This document shows positions 60,578 through 64,000 of a DNA stretch of 64,000 bases, piece by piece. The position numbers and the translations under genes are program-made. Source of the DNA: an uncultured Clostridia bacterium (GTDB lineage Bacteria > Bacillota > Clostridia > UBA1381); the NCBI GenBank assembly GCA_944393255.1, contig CALXZP010000040.1, positions 1 through 64,000 on the forward strand, in the 5' to 3' direction. Position 1 is the stretch's first letter; every line of letters starts with the position of its first letter. The notes beneath the pieces are model-generated. The model did no database searches. It saw nothing but the letters and a program-made list of their open reading frames with translations, and had not been told where the DNA came from.

Positions 60578-61174
60578 ATGATAAAGATAAATATTGGATA
60601 TGCGCGGGTGTCAACGATAAATCAGAATGAGGACAGGCAGATCCTTGAGCTGCTCGCTTTCGGGGTACTGCAGAAAAATATATATACGGATAAGCAGAGC
60701 GGCAGGGATTTTAACAGACCCGAATATATGCGGATGCTGCGCCGTCTGAAAAGGAACGATCTGCTCGTCATAAAAAGCATCGACCGTCTCGGACGCAATT
60801 ACACGGAGATACTAAACGAATGGAAGCTTATAACTGAAAAGAAAGGCGCTGATATAGTTGTTCTGGATATGCCGCTTTTGAACACGGCAAAAAGCAAGGA
60901 TCTGCTCGGAACGTTCATATCGGATCTTGTGCTGCAGCTTTTATCGTTTGTGGCGGAAAATGAGAGGACGAGTATAAGACAGCGGCAGGCGGAAGGGATA
61001 GCCGCGGCAAGACTGCGCGGCGTAAAATTCGGCAGACCGCCAAAGCCTGTCCCGGAAAACTTCGAGGAAAACTACCGGTTATGGAAGAATAAAAAAATAT
61101 CGGCGCAGCAGGGCGCCGACAACTGCGGGCTGCCGCTCTGGGCATTCTATAAATTTGCGCGCAGGCATGATTGA
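60578..61174 (+). CDS. serine recombinase (resolvase/invertase family)
   Basis: A 198-residue recombinase. The catalytic Ser is S12 in GYARVSTINQNEDRQ; Arg residues of the active site are in KSIDRLGRNYTEI and ERTSIRQRQAEGI; the long E-helix and a C-terminal helix-turn-helix (KKISAQQGADNCGLPLWAFYKFARR) complete the small-invertase architecture (Hin/Gin-like length). It cuts and religates both DNA strands at short sites, giving inversion or resolution. Its stop lies 12 bp from an inverted-repeat-bounded segment with a promoter, the likely target. GGAAAGGG precedes the ATG. Confidence 0.92.
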   Translation: MIKINIGYARVSTINQNEDRQILELLAFGVLQKNIYTDKQSGRDFNRPEYMRMLRRLKRNDLLVIKSIDRLGRNYTEILNEWKLITEKKGADIVVLDMPLLNTAKSKDLLGTFISDLVLQLLSFVAENERTSIRQRQAEGIAAARLRGVKFGRPPKPVPENFEENYRLWKNKKISAQQGADNCGLPLWAFYKFARRHD

Positions 61175-61185
61175 TTTATTAAAAG

Positions 61186-61202
61186 TATAGGTTTAGTAAA
61201 AA
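61186..61202. repeat. left inverted repeat of candidate invertible segment
   Basis: TATAGGTTTAGTAAAAA, an exact 17-bp match (inverted) to the right copy at 61300-61316. Confidence 0.9.
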
Positions 61203-61299
61203 TTCATAATTTGTGTATTTCTATCATGTTTATTCTACCATAAGATTAAACTTTTGTCAATAGTTCATTAATAAATTGCATGATTTTAGGTCAAAATTT
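61203..61299. promoter_or_regulatory. candidate invertible promoter segment
   Basis: 97 bp between the inverted repeats, very AT-rich. On the minus strand it carries TTGACA (61260-61255), 17 bp, TAGAAT (61237-61232). In the present orientation this promoter fires leftward, into the 3' end of the recombinase gene. If the segment inverted, it would fire rightward through the 61554 ORF and toward the SLH gene at 61940. Confidence 0.65.
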
Positions 61300-61316
61300 T
61301 TTTTACTAAACCTATA
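61300..61316. repeat. right inverted repeat of candidate invertible segment
   Basis: TTTTTACTAAACCTATA, perfect inverted partner of 61186-61202. Confidence 0.9.
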
Positions 61317-61553
61317 ATATAAACAAAATGCTTGCAGCTGCGGTTTATACTATTTCGATAAATTATTGTAATGTAAAGCCACGGCAGTTAATGTTAAAAA
61401 TTAATTACTTTAATCGATAATATTATCTGTCTGCTGCATATAAAGCGATGTATCATTAAATCGTATAATGAAAACCTAAAGCTATATTTAAATAATGGTA
61501 TAGAGCAGCTGAGTTTTCTTATATATTATTTTAACAATAACAAGGAGGTAAAC
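61317..61553. other. AT-rich leader region
   Basis: 237 bp without a gene. A lone TATAAT at 61464-61469 has no good -35. AT-rich partial palindromes (for example near 61390-61415) are present. It would be the 5' leader of an inverted-promoter transcript. Confidence 0.4.
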
Positions 61554-61694
61554 ATGTTAAACAAAAGAATATGCACATTATGTTGTCTCGAATTTATGCT
61601 GTCTGCTGTTGGGGGTAGTACAGAAAAAAGCGGTAAACAACAGATAATCCAAACAGAAGCAGAAAATACTGTTAAGCAGATACAAAACGAGTAG
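61554..61694 (+). CDS. 46-aa lipoprotein-like ORF with degenerate lipobox
   Basis: It starts MLNKRICTLCCLEFMLSAVG and has an ideal AAGGAGGTAAAC ribosome site. It looks like a small lipoprotein signal followed by a short charged chain, but the expected lipobox Cys after LSAVG is Gly, so it is probably secreted or non-functional. It sits between the candidate promoter switch and the SLH gene, so it would be first in the transcript. Confidence 0.5.
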   Translation: MLNKRICTLCCLEFMLSAVGGSTEKSGKQQIIQTEAENTVKQIQNE

Positions 61695-61939
61695 CTGGTC
61701 TCTCCAAAGATAAGTCTACAGGGTACAAAGCCCTAATTATTTGTGCTTGAAAGAACATCCGGCACACATAAATATACAGTCCAACGGAATGTTGAGACTA
61801 CTCAGCTCAACGCGCTCTGTAGTGTGTCTATTCTCTTCAAGACAATTATATCATATTTATAAATGCTGCGCTATAGGAAAGATGTTTTTCATAACGATTT
61901 GTGCATTGAAGCGCAGCGGAAAGGAACGGTCATAAAAAT
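61695..61939. other. gap before the SLH/repeat protein gene
   Basis: 245 bp of AT-rich DNA with a small hairpin (AGGG...CCCT near 61720). I see no confident promoter, gene or riboswitch. Confidence 0.35.
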
Positions 61940-63673
61940 ATGAGAAAAATACACTTTTATAAAAAAATAGCTTGCATAGCGGCAAGTATGTCGCTTTTGT
62001 TTTCAATGATTAATTATACTGTATTATCGGCTGATAAGAATAATGCCGTAAAATATGATATCGGTACAACGTTAAATGCAGCTATTACTGAGGATTCTCC
62101 GGAGATTTATTACATTTTTGAGCTTGAAGAATCGGGAGTGGTAGAAGCTGCTTTGAACCTAGGTACATGGGAAGGCTATTCGTATGAGTTATATGATAAT
62201 TATGGTAACAGACTATATAGAGAATATGTTCAGAAGCATACGGGTGATCTTACTTGGGATTTGAGCAGCGGGACATATTATTTGCTCTTTTCTGCAAATA
62301 ACAATTACGGCACATTTTCTCTCACGACGTCTTTTGAAAGCGCAAATGTAAATCATGATGAAGATAACGCAATAAAGAACAATGCGGCAGAGATCAGTCT
62401 GAATAAGAAATACAATAGCATAATATCTAAGAATAAGTCTGAGGAATATTTTAAATTTAAACTGGATGAATCAGGTATAGTGAATGCAACTATAGATTTA
62501 GGTACATGGGAAGGCTATTCATATGAGCTATATGATAATTATGGTAACAGGCTATATAGAGAATATGTTCAGAAGCATACGGGTGATCTTACTTGGAATT
62601 TGAGCAGCGGGACATATTATTTGCTCTTTTCTGCAAATAACAATTACGGCACATTTTCTCTCACGACGTCTTTTGAAAGTGCAAATGTAAATCATGATGA
62701 AGATAACACAATAAAGAACAATGCGGCAAAAATCAATTTAAATGAGAAATACAATAGTATAATATCAGCGGATAAACCTGACGAATATTTTCAATTTGAG
62801 CTTAAAGAATCAGGAGCAGTAGAAGTAACAATAAATTTGGGAACATGGAGTGGCTATTCGTATGAGCTATATGATAATTATGGCAACAGACTATATAGAG
62901 AATATGTTCAGAAGCATATGGGTGATCTTACTTGGGATTTGAGTGGTGGAACATATTATTTGCTCTTTTCTGCAAATAACAATTACGGCACATTTTCATT
63001 TACTTTATCCGATGGAGGATACACAGCCAATACGGATAAAAACAATACATTTGAACCTGTGAAGACTCCGCAGCCTGAAAATAATAATGACGATGATGAT
63101 GACTATATACCGATAACAACACCTGCTCCCGACACAAATAATGATATATACGTAGTTGCGTACAACGATGTTAACATAAGCGATGACTTTTTTACTGCTG
63201 TAACAGAATTGTCGTATAGAGGAATAGTAAATGGGTATGAAGATGGTTTATTTAAGCCGTATAATAATCTTACAAGAGCAGAGTTTACAAAGCTGATCGT
63301 TACATTATTAGGTAAAGAAAGTGAGGCTAATGCGAAAAAGGGCTACAGCAGCTTCTCAGATGTTGGAAGAAGTCATTGGGCATTAGGATATATTAATATA
63401 GGGGTTGAAGACGGCATTATAAATGGTTATGGGCTTGGTTATTTTGGACCGGAGGATAATGTAACATATTCACAGGCAGTAAAAATGCTCGTTTCAGCTG
63501 CCGGTTATGAACCTGATGCGATGAAAAGCGGCGGATGGCCCTTAGGATATATGGCTACCGGCAGTGTGATTGGCATCACTGAAGATATGCCAATATATAT
63601 GAATAATGATGATCTGCTTTCCAGAGGAGAAGCGGCGATTCTGATGTATAATACATTGAATATAATTGAGTAA
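61940..63673 (+). CDS. SLH surface protein with three 113-aa repeats
   Basis: A 577-residue exported protein: signal peptide (1-30), three consecutive 113-residue beta-sandwich repeats resembling PPC (pre-peptidase C-terminal) domains (about 50-355; key motif LGTWEGYSYELYDNYGN), a short Asn/Asp/Pro linker (about 370-395), and three SLH modules (about 405-575, with GLFKPYNNLTRAEF, GYFGPEDNVTYSQA). The SLH part anchors it to the wall; the repeats face out and may bind carbohydrate or protein. Repeat copies 1 and 2 are almost identical in DNA. The start ATG has GAAAGGAAC upstream at a somewhat long distance. It is downstream of the candidate promoter switch. Confidence 0.87.
   Translation: MRKIHFYKKIACIAASMSLLFSMINYTVLSADKNNAVKYDIGTTLNAAITEDSPEIYYIFELEESGVVEAALNLGTWEGYSYELYDNYGNRLYREYVQKHTGDLTWDLSSGTYYLLFSANNNYGTFSLTTSFESANVNHDEDNAIKNNAAEISLNKKYNSIISKNKSEEYFKFKLDESGIVNATIDLGTWEGYSYELYDNYGNRLYREYVQKHTGDLTWNLSSGTYYLLFSANNNYGTFSLTTSFESANVNHDEDNTIKNNAAKINLNEKYNSIISADKPDEYFQFELKESGAVEVTINLGTWSGYSYELYDNYGNRLYREYVQKHMGDLTWDLSGGTYYLLFSANNNYGTFSFTLSDGGYTANTDKNNTFEPVKTPQPENNNDDDDDYIPITTPAPDTNNDIYVVAYNDVNISDDFFTAVTELSYRGIVNGYEDGLFKPYNNLTRAEFTKLIVTLLGKESEANAKKGYSSFSDVGRSHWALGYINIGVEDGIINGYGLGYFGPEDNVTYSQAVKMLVSAAGYEPDAMKSGGWPLGYMATGSVIGITEDMPIYMNNDDLLSRGEAAILMYNTLNIIE
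62162..63000 (+). repeat. 339-bp tandem coding repeats
   Basis: Blocks starting GGTACATGGGAAGGCTATTC-like at 62162 and 62501, with a diverged copy at 62840, exactly 339 bp apart. Confidence 0.9.
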
Positions 63674-63765
63674 TATGAAAATAATATACAAGAAAACAGA
63701 GGTATATTTAAATTTTGAAAAGCATAAAATCATGCTATCTGTCAAATTATTTTAAAGCTGCGGAA

Positions 63766-63807
63766 GCTGCACTGAAGAACATAAGATTCTACAGTGCAGT
63801 TTTTTTG
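63766..63807 (+). terminator. terminator after SLH/repeat gene
   Basis: CTGCACTG (63767-63774) pairs with CAGTGCAG (63792-63799), then TTTTTTTT. Confidence 0.85.
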
Positions 63808-63881
63808 TAAAAGAAAAAGTAAGTTTGTATTGTTCATATGAAATAATTATGGGATCTTATAAAAATTTTCTGAAAAAGGTC

Positions 63882-63910
63882 TTGACAAGCTATGTCTAAT
63901 GTGGTAGATT
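63882..63910 (+). promoter_or_regulatory. promoter of the last gene
   Basis: TTGACA (63882-63887), 17 bp, TAGATT (63905-63910). Confidence 0.7.
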
Positions 63911-63931
63911 ATAAATGTCTACAAGAGTAGA
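63895..63931. promoter_or_regulatory. two dyad operator-like boxes
   Basis: TCTAATGTGGTAGA (63895-63908) and TCTACAAGAGTAGA (63918-63931), both 14-bp dyads with centres 23 bp apart, covering the -10 and the transcription start. The second resembles BlaI/MecI/CopY boxes (TACA-N2-TGTA type) with one mismatch. Confidence 0.55.
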
Positions 63932-63961
63932 TATATTTTTATACCAAATGGAGGTATTTTT

Positions 63962-64000
63962 ATGCCGGCAAAAAATATTAACATTGGAGAAGGCGAGCTT
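63962..64000 (+). CDS. truncated start of a probable BlaI/MecI/CopY-type repressor
   Basis: Only 13 codons are in the window (MPAKNINIGEGEL), after an ATGGAGGTA ribosome site. The short N-terminus, the GEGEL beginning of a first winged-helix, and the dyad boxes over its promoter fit a BlaI/MecI/CopY-family autoregulated repressor. The identification rests on very little sequence. Confidence 0.35.
   Translation, partial: MPAKNINIGEGEL

Noticed and set aside
61695-61760. Cyclic-di-GMP (GEMM) riboswitch before the SLH gene, suggested by a CAAAGCCC-like segment
   Set aside because: The conserved GEMM core and second helix are missing.
61741-61935. 64-codon frame before the SLH gene
   Set aside because: It has no ribosome site and its translation has no protein-like pattern.

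Overview
The window reads as chromosomal DNA from a strictly anaerobic, Gram-positive member of the Clostridia (Bacillota). The evidence is a class III (oxygen-sensitive) ribonucleotide reductase with its radical-SAM activase, a flavodiiron oxygen/NO reductase, the Firmicutes order miaB-ylbF-mutS-mutL-miaA, a CpsB/CapA/CapB-type tyrosine phosphorylation module, consensus sigma-A promoters (TTGACA-17-TATAAT), strong AGGAGG ribosome sites, frequent TTG/GTG starts, and five proteins with S-layer homology (SLH) domains. I cannot name the genus. Most of the window is dense housekeeping DNA of moderate GC. The last few kilobases (about 61175 onward) and the toxin-antitoxin module at 21.9-22.4 kb are visibly more AT-rich.

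Layout. 0-1.6 kb: two secreted proteins, one with SLH domains. 2-7.4 kb: flavodiiron protein, DUF1275 membrane protein, nrdG and nrdD. 7.7-11.1 kb: ilvB-ilvN-ilvC (branched-chain amino acids). 11.2-16.6 kb: XRE regulator divergent from a SLOG-domain protein, a membrane protein, a SigB/F/G-like sigma factor, an SLH protein, a PD-(D/E)XK-like protein and a metallophosphoesterase. 16.9-25.7 kb: Dabb protein, miaB, ylbF, mutS, a RelB/RelE-type toxin-antitoxin pair, mutL, miaA. 25.9-36.6 kb: three small unknown proteins, ROK glucokinase, split chromate transporter, a secreted beta-propeller-like protein with a DnaJ-type zinc finger, a flavoprotein, a ClpE-like unfoldase, and an HPr-kinase-like/PqqD-like/DHFR operon. 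36.8-46.9 kb: cell-surface block (SLH proteins, CapA/CapB/CpsB module, lipoprotein, tandem-VanZ protein, EamA transporter). 47-56.6 kb: MsmX-type ABC ATPase, SWIM-SNF2 helicase, GT-C glycosyltransferase, Yip1 protein, CcdA/TlpA thiol pair, methyltransferase. 56.9-60.4 kb: tandem 103-nt structured repeats in front of a three-gene operon coding for a stand-alone condensation-type acyltransferase, a carrier protein and an AMP-forming ligase. 60.6-63.7 kb: serine recombinase, a small inverted-repeat-bounded segment carrying a promoter, a 46-aa ORF and an SLH/repeat surface protein. The window ends inside a probable BlaI/MecI/CopY-type regulator.

The two most interesting regions are at the right end. 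(1) At 61186-61316 a 17-bp perfect inverted repeat encloses a near-consensus promoter (TTGACA-17-TAGAAT) pointing away from the downstream surface-protein gene, immediately after a serine recombinase gene. This is the expected architecture of an invertible promoter, here read in the apparent OFF orientation. (2) The discrete condensation/carrier/ligase operon with its tandem-repeat leader looks like a minimal NRPS-like or lipid-conjugating pathway of unknown product. All functional calls come from reading the sequence and recalling families; no searches were run.
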